A stretch of 54,984 bases of DNA from Syntrophomonas zehnderi OL-4 (GTDB lineage: Bacteria > Bacillota > Syntrophomonadia > Syntrophomonadales > Syntrophomonadaceae): positions 1 to 54,984 of the forward strand of contig NZ_CGIH01000025.1 in assembly GCF_000983115.1 (NCBI RefSeq), written 5' to 3'. Position numbers and translations under genes: made by a program. The stretch's first letter is position 1. Every line of letters begins with the position of its first letter. The notes beneath the pieces are model-generated. The model was not told the DNA's origin. It made no database searches and saw nothing but the letters and a program-made list of their open reading frames with translations. This document shows positions 34,277 through 43,419 of this stretch, piece by piece.

Positions 34277-34306
34277 AGTATAATAATTTAGCCTCTTTTA
34301 CCACAA
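34277..34306 (-). promoter_or_regulatory. Putative miaB promoter
   Basis: Minus-strand TTGTGG (34301-34306) and TATACT (34277-34282) are 18 nt apart. They would give a ~290-nt 5' leader containing the two small ORFs listed above. The stretch 33975-34492 holds no longer ORF. Confidence 0.45.
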
Positions 34307-34353
34307 GAAGCCTCTGTAGTAATGCAGTATAAGTGCTTTAAAATCCCTGCGCG

Positions 34354-34386
34354 AGGACTAGCCGCGTGGTTACGTGTCCTTTTTTA
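34354..34386 (+). terminator. Orphan plus-strand terminator-like hairpin
   Basis: AGGAC at 34354-34358 pairs with GTCCT (34376-34380), with an inner AGCC/GGTT pair, and is followed by a run of T. No plus-strand gene precedes it, since miaB points away. It might end a small RNA or be part of minus-strand structure. Confidence 0.4.
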
Positions 34387-34416
34387 ATTAAAGCGGTATA
34401 ATATCCAAGCCAACAC

Positions 34417-34452
34417 AAAAAAACGGCCTAGCCGCAATTTACGACTATGCCG
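34417..34452 (-). terminator. Rho-independent terminator of the Cys-rich thioredoxin-fold gene
   Basis: On the minus strand an 11-bp stem with one wobble and one mismatch (CGGCATAGTCG with CGGCTAGGCCG) is followed by seven U. It lies about 40 nt after the stop codon. Confidence 0.85.
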
Positions 34453-34492
34453 AATTTTTCAAGTTTAATAAAGCACGGCAAATATAAGTCAA

Positions 34493-34861
34493 TCAGTTTG
34501 CCAATTCATCTTTAAATAAATCAGCAATGCTCTGTTTAACTTCAGAAATCATTATTCCCCCGGCAAATTTGGGGTCTCCGTTAATAAGGGTAATTGGATA
34601 GGGATATCCCATTTGCAAAACTCGATTCATAATGGGGTAATTATCCAAACCTTCTTTATCTACATCTACGTATTTTACTTCCACTTTATCACCATAGGCT
34701 TTTTTTAATTCGCTGGCCATTTCCATAGTCATGTCTTCATAATTACTAGTTGTTCCACAACTAGCTGCAGAAGGACAGCCGCCGCTGCAGTTGCAGCCTC
34801 CGGTGACAGCTTGGGTACCCTGCAGAATTTCAACCAAAATGGTATCTTTGTTTTCAGACAT
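34493..34861 (-). CDS. Small Cys-rich thioredoxin-fold protein (YuzD-like)
   Basis: 122 residues. Near the N-terminus is a Cys cluster GGCNCSGGCPSAASCG. The rest has the layout of a thioredoxin-like domain: VEVKYVDVDKEGL, YPYPITLINGDP with the cis-Pro region, and GGIMISEVKQSI. YuzD/DUF1462-like proteins have a similar second half. The extra Cys could bind metal or Fe-S or form disulfides. SD AGAGAGGAG is upstream. It is a monocistronic unit with its own terminator. Function unknown. Confidence 0.75.
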   Translation of the reverse strand: MSENKDTILVEILQGTQAVTGGCNCSGGCPSAASCGTTSNYEDMTMEMASELKKAYGDKVEVKYVDVDKEGLDNYPIMNRVLQMGYPYPITLINGDPKFAGGIMISEVKQSIADLFKDELAN

Positions 34862-34996
34862 CCGATTGCTCCTCTCTGTTTAATGGCATGAAATAAGTTA
34901 CACTTATGAAAGCATATTATCAGCCAGGGTCTAAAATAGCAAGCAAATCTCTAAATATTATGATATTTAAGGATGGGGAAGCTAAAGCTTCCGCTG

Positions 34997-35383
34997 CCAA
35001 GGCAGATAATCGTGTTTTATTGCATACTGATAATAGGTTTCCCTGCGGAAGCTAAAGCATCCGCTACGGTGGTTTAATAATCTCTATAATAACCGCGTAA
35101 ATCCGCGTTATCCGCGTCTATTTTTACTCAAATACGGTCAAGAATGCCGGTATATGATTCATCATCCTGTCTCTGACCAAGATCTTCTGCCAAGGCATAT
35201 AATCGAGTTTTATTGCATACTGATAATGGGTTTCCCTGCGGAAGCTAAAGCATCCGCTAAGGTGGTTTAATAATCTCTAAAATAACCGCGTAAATCCGCG
35301 TTATCAGCGTCTATTTTTTACTCAAATACGGTCAAGGATGCCGGTATATGATTCATCATCCTGTACCTGACCAAGATCCTCTA
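34997..35383. repeat. 193/194-bp tandem duplication including the 3' end of the adjacent gene
   Basis: Copy A runs 34997-35189 and copy B 35190-35383, with about a dozen differences by eye. Both start CCAAGGCA. Both carry GCGGAAGCTAAAGCATCCGC-type hairpin sequence, the AATCCGCGTTAT block and the last ~20 codons of the small gene at 35322. Copy A keeps a readable tail, DDESYTGILDRI plus stop at 35128-35130. The same core is dispersed at 2536-2667. Confidence 0.9.
35128..35189 (-). pseudogene. Duplicated C-terminal fragment of the 71-residue protein gene
   Basis: Within copy A, the minus strand reads EDLGQRQDDESYTGILDRI-stop, nearly identical to the end of the intact gene (GQVQDDESYTGILDRI). 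It has no start codon or N-terminal part, so it is a relic produced by the tandem duplication. Confidence 0.8.
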
Positions 35384-35537
35384 AGATTTCAGCATTGATT
35401 TCGCTTAACTGGTGATAAAATTTGATATAACTATCCCGCTTCCCGCTGTATTCACAAATATCTGCCAGGGAGCGCAGTTGATTGCCCACCTTGCTTAAGC
35501 CACTGGTAATGCTTATCAGTAATTCTTCGCTTTCCAT
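35322..35537 (-). CDS. Small helical protein of unknown function
   Basis: 71 residues from ATG 35537, chosen because GGAGG is 8 nt upstream; a longer frame to 35594 has no SD. It is predicted mostly alpha-helical and acidic: ISITSGLSKVGNQLRSLADI, then KFYHQLSEINAEILEDLG. No family recognised. It follows the SDR reductase by 64 nt on the same strand and is probably cotranscribed with it and htpG. Its 3' end was copied downstream by a tandem duplication. Confidence 0.65.
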   Translation of the reverse strand: MESEELLISITSGLSKVGNQLRSLADICEYSGKRDSYIKFYHQLSEINAEILEDLGQVQDDESYTGILDRI

Positions 35538-35601
35538 ACTAATAACCTCCGTATTTTTTATATAGCTTGTTCCGATTACGGAAGTTAAATGCATACATCA
35601 G

Positions 35602-36342
35602 CTAAATTACGAAACCGCCATTAGGACTTAACACCTGACCGGTAATGAAACTGGCTTCCGGGGAGGCCAGGAAATAGATGCAATGAGCCACATCCTGAGG
35701 AGTACCCAGGCGCATTAGGGGAGTTGCTTTTTCCAGTTCCTCGATATCCTGCCGGTTCAGTTCATTCAGCATGTCGGTGTTGATAACCCCCGGACAAACG
35801 CAATTAACCTTGATATTATAAGAGCCCAGTTCCTTGGCCAAGGCTTTGGTCAGCCCGATTACGGCGGCTTTAGCAGCCGAATAATGTACTTCACAGGAGG
35901 CTCCGGTTAAACCCCATATGGAGGATACATTGACAATACTGCCGCTTTTCTTCTCCATCATGCAGGGCAGCACGCTCTGACAGCAATTAAAAACGCCTTT
36001 GAGATTGACATCCATTACCTCATCCCACTCGCTTGGCAAAATATCGGTAAATAGATTCTGCCGGGTGATACCGGCATTATTGACTATAACATCAATACCG
36101 CCGAATTTTTGCAGGCAAAATTGAACCATCCGGTCAACCTGGATCCGGTCAGCCACATCAGCTTGATAGGCGGTAGCTAAACCTGAACCTTGGTTGTTAA
36201 GGTCGTTGACAAGTTTGATTGCTTCTTCTTCAGAGTGCCTGTAGTTGACCAGCACATTAAACCCCCTGCGGCCAAACAATTCGGCCGCAGATTTGCCTAT
36301 GCCCCGGGAAGCTCCCGTAATAATGACGGTTTTGTTGCCCAT
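35602..36342 (-). CDS. Short-chain dehydrogenase/reductase, FabG/PhaB type
   Basis: 246 residues. The cofactor motif is TGASRGIGK. NNAG (NNAGITRQ), catalytic Ser in VNVSSIWG and the YSAAK Tyr-Lys pair form the classical SDR site. LANYRH-like sequence after the second strand suggests NADP(H). It probably reduces 3-oxoacyl-ACP or acetoacetyl-CoA; which one is not decidable. AGAGG precedes the ATG, 12 nt after htpG stops, so it likely shares the CIRCE-controlled transcript. Confidence 0.9.
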   Translation of the reverse strand: MGNKTVIITGASRGIGKSAAELFGRRGFNVLVNYRHSEEEAIKLVNDLNNQGSGLATAYQADVADRIQVDRMVQFCLQKFGGIDVIVNNAGITRQNLFTDILPSEWDEVMDVNLKGVFNCCQSVLPCMMEKKSGSIVNVSSIWGLTGASCEVHYSAAKAAVIGLTKALAKELGSYNIKVNCVCPGVINTDMLNELNRQDIEELEKATPLMRLGTPQDVAHCIYFLASPEASFITGQVLSPNGGFVI

Positions 36343-36354
36343 AGGTGTACCTCT

Positions 36355-38235
36355 TTATATCATAATTCTGCAGATATTATTGGTAAATTCCACCGGGTCT
36401 TCTATGGTCAATCCCTCAATAAGGAGGGCTTGATTATATAGTATATCGGTATATAGTCTAAACTTATCCGCGTCTTCTGTGTACGCCTCCTTAAGGGATT
36501 TAAATACTTCATGATGGGTATTTATCTCCAGAACTTTGTCCGCCTTTATGCTCTGATTGTTAGGTATAGCATTTAATATCTTTTCCATCTCAATACTTAG
36601 TTCACCCTCATTAGCCAGGCATACCGGATGGTTCTTCAAACGCTTGGAGGCTCTAACCGCCTTGACTTTGTCCGATAGTACTTCCTTCATGCGGACAAAC
36701 AATTCTTCATTATCCTTTTCTTCATCTTGGGAAGTGCTGTCGTTCTCGTCAACCTCAATGCCCAAATCACCACTAGAAACAGATTTGAATTCCTTGTCCC
36801 GGTAGGTCATCATTATTTTGATGGCAAACTCGTCCACATCATCAGTAAAGTATAGTATTTCATACCCTTTATCAGCTACCAATTCGGCCTGCGGTAGTTT
36901 TTCAATCCGCTCAATGGAGTCCCCGGCAGCGTAATAGATATATTTTTGATCCTCAGGCATTCGGGCTGTGTATTCATCTAAAGTGACCATTTTCTTCTCC
37001 TTTGATGAGTAAAACATCAAAAGATCCTCTAAGATTTCCTTGTCCGCTCCAAAGTTATCGTAGATACCGTATTTTAATTGGCGACCAAAGGATTCATAGA
37101 AACCTTCATATTTTTCCCTTTCGTTTTTGAGCAGGCTGGCAAGTTCATTCTTGATTTTGTTTTTAATATTTTTGGCAATCAGCTTCAACTGACGGTCATG
37201 CTGCAGAACTTCCCGGGAAATATTCAGGGTCAGATCTTCGGAATCGACCATGCCTTTGACAAAACTAAAACAATCCGGCAGTAAATCAGCACATTTATTC
37301 ATGATCAACACACCGTTGGAATATAGTTCCAAGCCCTTTTCGTACTCGCGGGTGTAAAAATCAAACGGCGTGCTGCCAGGTATAAACAAAATTGCATTGT
37401 AGCTCACGGTGCCATCCGTGCTGATATGAATATGCTTGATGGGCTGGTCAAAGCCGTAATGCTTTTCAAAATAGAAATTATCATAATCTTCCTGGGTTAG
37501 TTCGTTTTTATTCTTTTTCCAGATGGGAACCATACTGTTAATGGTTTGTTCCTCGGTATAATCTTCATATTCATCCTCGCTGCCTTCCTTAAGGCGCCTT
37601 AAGGTGACGTCCATCTTGATTGGGTACCTGATGAAATCCGAATATTTTTTGATAATCCCCCTTAAACGATACTCTTCCAGGAACTCGCTATAATTTTCAT
37701 CTTCCGTGTCTTCTTTTATCTTCAGGATAATATCAGTTCCGACCGTTTCTTTGGCAACGGGTTCAATCGTATAGCCTTCCACACCTCGGGATTCCCACTT
37801 GAACGCTTCCTCGCCACCGAATGCTTTGCTTATAACCGTAACAACTTCGGAAACCATGAAGGCAGAATAAAAGCCTACCCCAAACTGGCCTATAATATCT
37901 ATTTCGTCCTGATTTTCCATATCTTTTTTAAAATTCAGGGAACCGCTTTTGGCAATAATACCCAAATTGTCATCTAATTCTTCCCGGCTCATACCGATCC
38001 CGGTATCAGAAATCTTTAAAATCCGGTTTTGCTTATCCGCGGTGATTTTTATATAAAAGCTTTCTTTATCAAAGCTTAATGATTCATCCATCAATGTTTT
38101 GTAGTAAATCTTATCAAGAGCGTCACTGGCATTGGAAATCAATTCCCTTAAAAAAATCTCCCGATGCGTGTAAATAGAATTAATCATTAAATCCAGCAAT
38201 CTTTTTGACTCTGCCTTAAACTGTTTGGTAGCCAA
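36355..38235 (-). CDS. htpG: Molecular chaperone HtpG (Hsp90)
   Basis: 626 residues, full length. The GHKL ATPase domain shows [22 protein letters not shown] and [13 protein letters not shown]. The middle domain has the conserved Arg region [11 protein letters not shown]. It lacks the eukaryotic MEEVD tail. It is an ATP-dependent cytosolic chaperone. The start is TTG with AAGGAG 8 nt upstream. A perfect CIRCE element lies 28 nt further up, indicating HrcA repression. SDR and small protein genes follow closely. Confidence 0.97.
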   Translation of the reverse strand: MATKQFKAESKRLLDLMINSIYTHREIFLRELISNASDALDKIYYKTLMDESLSFDKESFYIKITADKQNRILKISDTGIGMSREELDDNLGIIAKSGSLNFKKDMENQDEIDIIGQFGVGFYSAFMVSEVVTVISKAFGGEEAFKWESRGVEGYTIEPVAKETVGTDIILKIKEDTEDENYSEFLEEYRLRGIIKKYSDFIRYPIKMDVTLRRLKEGSEDEYEDYTEEQTINSMVPIWKKNKNELTQEDYDNFYFEKHYGFDQPIKHIHISTDGTVSYNAILFIPGSTPFDFYTREYEKGLELYSNGVLIMNKCADLLPDCFSFVKGMVDSEDLTLNISREVLQHDRQLKLIAKNIKNKIKNELASLLKNEREKYEGFYESFGRQLKYGIYDNFGADKEILEDLLMFYSSKEKKMVTLDEYTARMPEDQKYIYYAAGDSIERIEKLPQAELVADKGYEILYFTDDVDEFAIKIMMTYRDKEFKSVSSGDLGIEVDENDSTSQDEEKDNEELFVRMKEVLSDKVKAVRASKRLKNHPVCLANEGELSIEMEKILNAIPNNQSIKADKVLEINTHHEVFKSLKEAYTEDADKFRLYTDILYNQALLIEGLTIEDPVEFTNNICRIMI

Positions 38236-38262
38236 AGAACTCTCTCCTTATATTTAAACTTG

Positions 38263-38289
38263 TTAGCACTCTCTTTTAATGAGTGCTAA
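38263..38289 (-). promoter_or_regulatory. CIRCE operator (HrcA site) of htpG
   Basis: TTAGCACTC-N9-GAGTGCTAA, a perfect match to the CIRCE consensus, at 38263-38271 and 38281-38289. It lies between the promoter and the start codon of htpG. Confidence 0.97.
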
Positions 38290-38297
38290 CTGTAAAT

Positions 38298-38328
38298 ATT
38301 ATCTTACTCATTTTATGCCCCCTGTCAA
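38298..38328 (-). promoter_or_regulatory. Putative sigma-A promoter of htpG
   Basis: On the minus strand a perfect TTGACA (38323-38328) precedes TAAGATAAT-like -10 sequence (38298-38306) at 16-19 nt spacing. The CIRCE element starts just downstream. The rest of the 314-nt gap to the plus-strand metallo-beta-lactamase gene shows no further gene. Confidence 0.65.
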
Positions 38329-38549
38329 TACCGACTTAATCCTTATCAGGCCTGATAGCACGCATTTTTCATGATTCAACCAGTATATAAGATTTTAAAT
38401 CTAATTATAGACTTGGCCGCTTCTTATTCTTATAATGTAAATAGGTAATTCAAAAATTATTTTTTGGGAAGGAGTGAAAATAAACCTTAATTCCAGTATA
38501 AAACATTTCATCGTAGCAGATATCGCAGAAAGGCATGGAGGTGTTATAA

Positions 38550-39353
38550 ATGACTGAATACCGCATTCGTCCTCTCGTAGCTGCCAAAATAGGAGCAGTA
38601 AAAGGAGTAGCCACCCATATGGTAGACATGATGACACCAGTAGTAGTTCCAGTCCTGGCCTTTTATATCGAAGGCGGGCCAAAAAAGATTTTAGTGGACA
38701 CTGGAGTACTGGACGCAGGCCCTGACAATAGCTTTCATGGATTTCCCCTGGTAGATTCAGGCCCTCAAGGTATGATTAACGCCCTTGCAGAAATAGGTTT
38801 AAAACCTGAAGACATCGATATCGTTATCATCACTCATCTACATTTCGACCACGCAGCCAATATCAGTCTCTTTCCTAATGCTCAGTTCATTTTACAGAAA
38901 AAAGAATGGGAATATGCCAAAGCACCTCTTCCGGTGCAAAGAGATGTTTATTTGACTCAATTACTGGGTCAATTGGAAAAGTATGACCTGGTTCTGGCTG
39001 ATGATGGCTATGAAGTTGCTGACGGAATTAATGTTATTTGTGTCCCCGGCCATACCAAAGGCCAACAAGCCGTTATTGTCAACACCAGCGATGGAAATTA
39101 TGTAATCGCCGGTGACTTGATGTATACCTACCTCAACATGTACCCGGAAAGAACGGAAATGACAGATATGTTTGGCAATCTGGTGACCTGCACGCCCCAG
39201 ATCGGTCATGCCTTTTACCCCCCCGGTATTCACACCGATCTTAGCGACTGGTACGACAGCGTTTGGCGGGTATTAAAAATCGCCGGCAGCCGCAAACGTA
39301 TTATCCCTGGTCACGATCCAGCTCTGATGGGAAAGATCTTCCCGGAAGAATAG
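38550..39353 (+). CDS. MBL-fold metallohydrolase, AHL-lactonase-like
   Basis: 267 residues. The zinc motif THLHFDHA supplies H96, H98, D100 and H101. VPGHTKG supplies the next His and AGDLMYT the bridging Asp. The N-terminal VPVLAFYIEGGPKKILVDTG layout matches the lactonase-like N-acyl homoserine lactonase subgroup. It probably hydrolyses an ester, lactone or thioester. GGAGGTGTTATAA precedes the ATG. The acyl-CoA synthetase gene follows after 47 nt, so a role with acyl-CoA metabolites is suggested by context only. Confidence 0.85.
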   Translation: MTEYRIRPLVAAKIGAVKGVATHMVDMMTPVVVPVLAFYIEGGPKKILVDTGVLDAGPDNSFHGFPLVDSGPQGMINALAEIGLKPEDIDIVIITHLHFDHAANISLFPNAQFILQKKEWEYAKAPLPVQRDVYLTQLLGQLEKYDLVLADDGYEVADGINVICVPGHTKGQQAVIVNTSDGNYVIAGDLMYTYLNMYPERTEMTDMFGNLVTCTPQIGHAFYPPGIHTDLSDWYDSVWRVLKIAGSRKRIIPGHDPALMGKIFPEE

Positions 39354-39400
39354 TTCCTTTTGAAACGTTCTAAACTTCATAAATGTTAGGGGGTTTTAAA

Positions 39401-41017
39401 ATGACTGGAAAACGATTGCCGTTCCCGATCGACCAGCTTGAAGATCTTCCATATCTGAAGGGTAGACAGCTGCAATTTGACAGCATAGCTGAAATGTTTT
39501 ATACCCGGGTTCAGGAGGATCCCACAGCCATTCATGTTCTGTATTATGATCAGGTAATCACATATGCCCAAACCAACCAGCGTGCTAACCGAGTTGCAAA
39601 TTACCTTAAGGAAAAAGGGGTACAAAAGGGTGATGTGGTTTCAGTAATGGTACTAAACTCCCCTGAAATCTACTACACCATGTTCGGAGCCCAAAAATTA
39701 GGAGCCATTGCCGGGGCAATCAACTATATGCTCAAAGGCCCGGAAATAGCATTTGTACTGGATGATTCTAAACCTAAAGTAGCTTTTGTCGGCAGTGAAT
39801 TTATGCAGGATTTTGCGGCCGGTTATGCCTTGGCACAGCATAAACCCATTGTGGTTGAAGTAGTAACCGATGTAAAACATGACGTCCAGATCGCCGAGTG
39901 CAGACTGGATGAAATTCTGGATCGCTACCCGGATACGGAAGCTCTAGTACCTCAATCTCTGGATGATCCTTATATGCTGCTTTACTCCTCTGGAACTACC
40001 GGCAACCCCAAAGGTATCCTGCTTCCTAACCGCGCCCAGCTTTCCATATGCCGCGACCAAAACCGGATTAAACTATTCCAAGGCCGAGATGTGATGCTGA
40101 TTATACTGCCTATGTTCCATACCAACCCCCTGTGTGTATGGACCTATCCTCTGATATACGGTGGTCATACGGTCTGTATCAGAAAAGCCTTTTCACCCCA
40201 GGATTTCTGGCCAGCGGTGCAAGAGTACGGCGTAAACATAGTATTCGGTGTTCCGGCCATGTTTAATTATATCTATCAAGCCGCTGACCCCAATACTATC
40301 GATAGAAGTAAACTTAAACTCAGATATGCTTTTTGCGGTGCTGCTCCCCTGCCGATTGAACTAATCCGCGGATTTAAAGAAAAATTTAATGTTGATATCC
40401 TGGAAGGCTATGGTCTGACTGAAGTTACCGGTGTATCTACGGTAAATCCGCCTACAGGCCTTAAAAAATCAGGTTCGGTAGGGTTAAGTTACCCCGAACA
40501 GGAAGTAGAGATCCTGGATGATAACAACCAACCTGTGCCTCAAGGAGAACGCGGCGAAGTATGTACCCGGGGCGAAGCTAATATGGTGGCTTACCTTAAT
40601 CAGCCACAGGCAACCGCTGAAACGATAATTGATGGCTGGCTGCATACTGGAGATATCGGCTACATGGACGAAGATGGCTATATATATATCGTAGATCGTA
40701 AAAAAGACATGATTAACCGCGGAGGTGAAAACATTTATCCCCGCGAGATAGAAATCGTCATTGAAAACCATCCGCAGGTTTCTGAGGTAGCTGTTATCGG
40801 GATTCCCGATCCGGCCTTAGGCGAAAGAGTCAAGGCATTTATCGTCCCCCGCCCGGATGCGGATCTCACCGCCGAAGAAATAAAAGATTTTCTGAAGGAT
40901 AAGATTGCGCGCTATAAGATTCCAGAATTTATTGATATAACCAATAATATTCCCCGCAATCAGACCGGCAAAATCCTGAAAAAGGAACTTCGGCAAATGG
41001 AATCATCTGCTGAATAG
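39401..41017 (+). CDS. AMP-dependent acyl-CoA synthetase
   Basis: About 538 residues from ATG 39401 (GGGGG 7 nt upstream). The ATP-binding P-loop is YSSGTTGNPKG. Further motifs are GYGLTEVTG, WLHTGDIGYMDEDGY, DRKKDMINRGGENIYP and the C-terminal catalytic Lys in NQTGKILKKEL. It forms acyl-AMP and then acyl-CoA from a fatty or aromatic acid. The MEDIUM/long-chain FadD-like class is likely, but chain length is not readable. It is second gene of a two-gene operon with the MBL protein and ends in a strong hairpin. It suits a fatty-acid-oxidising anaerobe. Confidence 0.9.
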   Translation: MTGKRLPFPIDQLEDLPYLKGRQLQFDSIAEMFYTRVQEDPTAIHVLYYDQVITYAQTNQRANRVANYLKEKGVQKGDVVSVMVLNSPEIYYTMFGAQKLGAIAGAINYMLKGPEIAFVLDDSKPKVAFVGSEFMQDFAAGYALAQHKPIVVEVVTDVKHDVQIAECRLDEILDRYPDTEALVPQSLDDPYMLLYSSGTTGNPKGILLPNRAQLSICRDQNRIKLFQGRDVMLIILPMFHTNPLCVWTYPLIYGGHTVCIRKAFSPQDFWPAVQEYGVNIVFGVPAMFNYIYQAADPNTIDRSKLKLRYAFCGAAPLPIELIRGFKEKFNVDILEGYGLTEVTGVSTVNPPTGLKKSGSVGLSYPEQEVEILDDNNQPVPQGERGEVCTRGEANMVAYLNQPQATAETIIDGWLHTGDIGYMDEDGYIYIVDRKKDMINRGGENIYPREIEIVIENHPQVSEVAVIGIPDPALGERVKAFIVPRPDADLTAEEIKDFLKDKIARYKIPEFIDITNNIPRNQTGKILKKELRQMESSAE

Positions 41018-41023
41018 CCACCC

Positions 41024-41062
41024 GAAGGTGGGTTATGGATTTTAAGTTCATAACCCACCTTC
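41024..41062 (+). terminator. Hairpin after the acyl-CoA synthetase gene
   Basis: A perfect 14-bp stem, GAAGGTGGGTTATG with CATAACCCACCTTC, and an 11-nt loop, 7 nt after the stop codon. There is no long U-tract. It may also serve the converging amidase gene. Confidence 0.75.
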
Positions 41063-41196
41063 AACGCAAATCTTAGCATCTACAAAAAACTCCAGCTTTA
41101 CAAAACATTTTAGTAGTACTCAAGGAGATACTGGTTCTGCAGGTTATGGGTCTGTTTTAATTTCTTCAAGTGAGCAAAGGTCGGCATTTTCATATT

Positions 41197-42618
41197 CTAC
41201 AGTTCTTTACGTTTATAACCTCTAAATTTCTGCTCAATTATTTCCCCTAGCTTAAAAATGGCATCTTCATTGCCAACTTTACTGATTATTTGTATTCCTA
41301 TCGGAAGGCCTGAGCTATCCTCGGCAACCGGAATAATTAGGGCCGGCAGCCCCCAAGTATTAGCATAGGCGATAAAAGGCATATAACGTTTAAAGGTCAT
41401 AAAGGGGGAAAATACCTCTTTTATTACTGTGCCGTGCGGGGGGGCGGGAATATGATATACCGGCATTATTATGAGTTTTTTATCTAAGTAATCGGCTATC
41501 TTTTCATAATCATTAGCGATAGTCTGTTCGATTCGCCTTAATTTACTACGGCTTGGCTTCATCATATTGGCCGTAACCAGAACCCGGGTCATATTACGGT
41601 GTATTTCAGATGAATTTAAGAAGACCTCTTTTAGATATTCCCGCAATGGACGAACCGGCTTACTACCAAAAGCTAACTGCGCTACTGCCTTAGCTCCATC
41701 AATGGACATTATGATTTGCCATAATACAGCGGCTTCATTATATCCATAAGGTTTTTCATCAATTACTTTTAATTCCCGGCTAATATAGCTTTTTATAGAA
41801 GCTAAAGCCTGTAATGTAGGCGGATTTACCGGATATTGTAAGGAGTTATACAATATGTTTATAGTAAAAGACTCTAAAGAGCGCGGCTGAGGTAATTCAA
41901 ATGCTAGAATCTCATTAATCATGCGGGCATCCCGAACTGATTTCGCCATAGCTCCTATTCCCAGCATTTGTTCTTGTAAGGTATGCCCTATATGGGGAAA
42001 AGAACCATTTTGTGATACTTGTTTATTTCCGCTTTTAAAACCTATAACTCCATTAAAATGACTGGGGAAACGAATTGATCCTCCGATATCGGAGCCTATT
42101 CCTACGGCTGCTCCGCCAAATGCGATTAAAGCACCTTCGCCGCCGCTAGAACCGCCCACCGTACGGGTAGTATTCCACGGGTTGTTAGAACGTCCATATA
42201 GCTTATTGTCGGTTTCCTGACAGAAACATAAAACTGGGGTATTGGTCTTTCCCAGAATAATAGCCCCTTCTTGCTTAAGACGAGCTACGATTTCAGCATC
42301 TTGCTTTTCGATAATATCCTTACGGTAAGGAAGTCCCCCAGTCGTTCTCATCCCTGCCACATCAAATGATTCCTTCATGCTGATAGGCACACCTAAAAGT
42401 CTGCCTGGGGTTTGATTAGCGGACAGCTTTTCATCAGCGGCATGAGCTTCTTTTCTGGCTTCGGCAAATCTATCTTCTACTAGAAAATTAATAGCCGGAT
42501 TAACTTTTTCCAGGTGTGCAATATATGAATTAGTAGCCTTAAGGGACGAAATTTCACCAGCTCTGAGTTTTTGGGACACTTCGGTTGCATCCATATCCAG
42601 CAAACTTTTTTTATCCAC
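41197..42618 (-). CDS. Amidase signature family protein
   Basis: 473 residues. The catalytic triad Ser-cisSer-Lys is readable: K82 (ISMKESFDV), S157 (VGGSSGGEGA) and S181 (GSDIGGSIRFP). The family hydrolyses amides or is the GatA subunit of the tRNA amidotransferase. No gatB or gatC neighbours are present and the C-terminal half is not GatA-like, so a general amidase is favoured. The start is GTG with AGGAGGG 7 nt upstream. It stands alone; substrate unknown. Confidence 0.87.
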   Translation of the reverse strand: MDKKSLLDMDATEVSQKLRAGEISSLKATNSYIAHLEKVNPAINFLVEDRFAEARKEAHAADEKLSANQTPGRLLGVPISMKESFDVAGMRTTGGLPYRKDIIEKQDAEIVARLKQEGAIILGKTNTPVLCFCQETDNKLYGRSNNPWNTTRTVGGSSGGEGALIAFGGAAVGIGSDIGGSIRFPSHFNGVIGFKSGNKQVSQNGSFPHIGHTLQEQMLGIGAMAKSVRDARMINEILAFELPQPRSLESFTINILYNSLQYPVNPPTLQALASIKSYISRELKVIDEKPYGYNEAAVLWQIIMSIDGAKAVAQLAFGSKPVRPLREYLKEVFLNSSEIHRNMTRVLVTANMMKPSRSKLRRIEQTIANDYEKIADYLDKKLIIMPVYHIPAPPHGTVIKEVFSPFMTFKRYMPFIAYANTWGLPALIIPVAEDSSGLPIGIQIISKVGNEDAIFKLGEIIEQKFRGYKRKEL

Positions 42619-43419
42619 TTTTAATCCCTCCTAAAAAGCACACTTTTTTTAAGAATCACACCTAATCAGCCAGCCATTTGTGTTAAATGGGTACATTCAC
42701 TAACATCTCAACTAGTTTAATATTAGTTGATTAAAGCTATGTCGCTTCCTATTCAAAAAAAGTATGATTAGCTCCAAATGGCGGTTACGGTCTTAAATAC
42801 TGTCCTGGAAAGGATAGCCTGTGATTCTTGCTTGATATTAAAAGTACATCGAAACAACCTCCTTAATCCAAAAAATAAAATAATTTACATTAATATACAT
42901 TATTATAGCAATAATACTATGTTTTTGGTGAATTGCCATTTAAAACTTTCCCGCTTTAGAGGAAGATTGAGAGTTCAAAAATCTCCAAAAGCAAAAAGGC
43001 CCCAAATTAGGAGCCTATAGTTTAGCTATTTTGAAAGGAAATGTTAATATAATCAAATGTAGAAGGCGCAGGTCGTTATCAGGTTACTACGTTACCTGAA
43101 CTGCATTGCTGATTATGTCGTTGCAGGTAATCGATTTGAGCAATTGATGATTTGTGCATGATTTAAACGTTGCAGCATTAGGATTTTTAATTTTCCAATT
43201 AAATTAGCCACCCACCGACACCTTTAAAAACTGTGTTGGGTTACGGATTTGGATACTTCTTTTCTAATGGAAGGTAATACATCCGCTAGGAAAACCAGGT
43301 TTTGAGAATATGCGATGATGGTGCAGATAGCGTTTTTCAGTCAAATATAAAACCTATGTAAATCTGTGTCTAATTAATCCGCTTAAATCTCGTAAATCTA
43401 TGTCTATTTGCTACTAAGG
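42619..43419. other. 800-bp AT-rich stretch without a convincing gene
   Basis: No ORF here has both an SD and coding-like composition; the longest plus-strand frame (42778-43020) has none. A strong minus-strand SD (AAGGAGG near 42860) is followed by only ATG-TAC-TTT-TAA. A CAGGTTAC/GTTACCTG hairpin lies at about 43079-43097. Near 43350-43416 are AATCCGC/AAATCTATGTCTATT segments that resemble the dispersed repeat at 35090-35125. It looks like decayed intergenic DNA. Confidence 0.5.

Noticed and set aside
42830-42870. Strong minus-strand SD (AAGGAGG) followed by ATG-TAC-TTT-TAA
   Set aside because: The frame is three codons long; other frames are not continuous. Most likely a leftover of a lost gene or chance.
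42778-43020. 80-codon plus-strand open frame in the amidase-fumarase gap
   Set aside because: No ribosome binding site, Asn/Lys-rich low-complexity composition typical of AT-rich noncoding DNA, and no recognisable motif.
43260-43416. Third full copy of the dispersed repeat
   Set aside because: Only short blocks (AATCCGC, AAATC..TGTCTATT) match; the alignment is too weak to call a copy.
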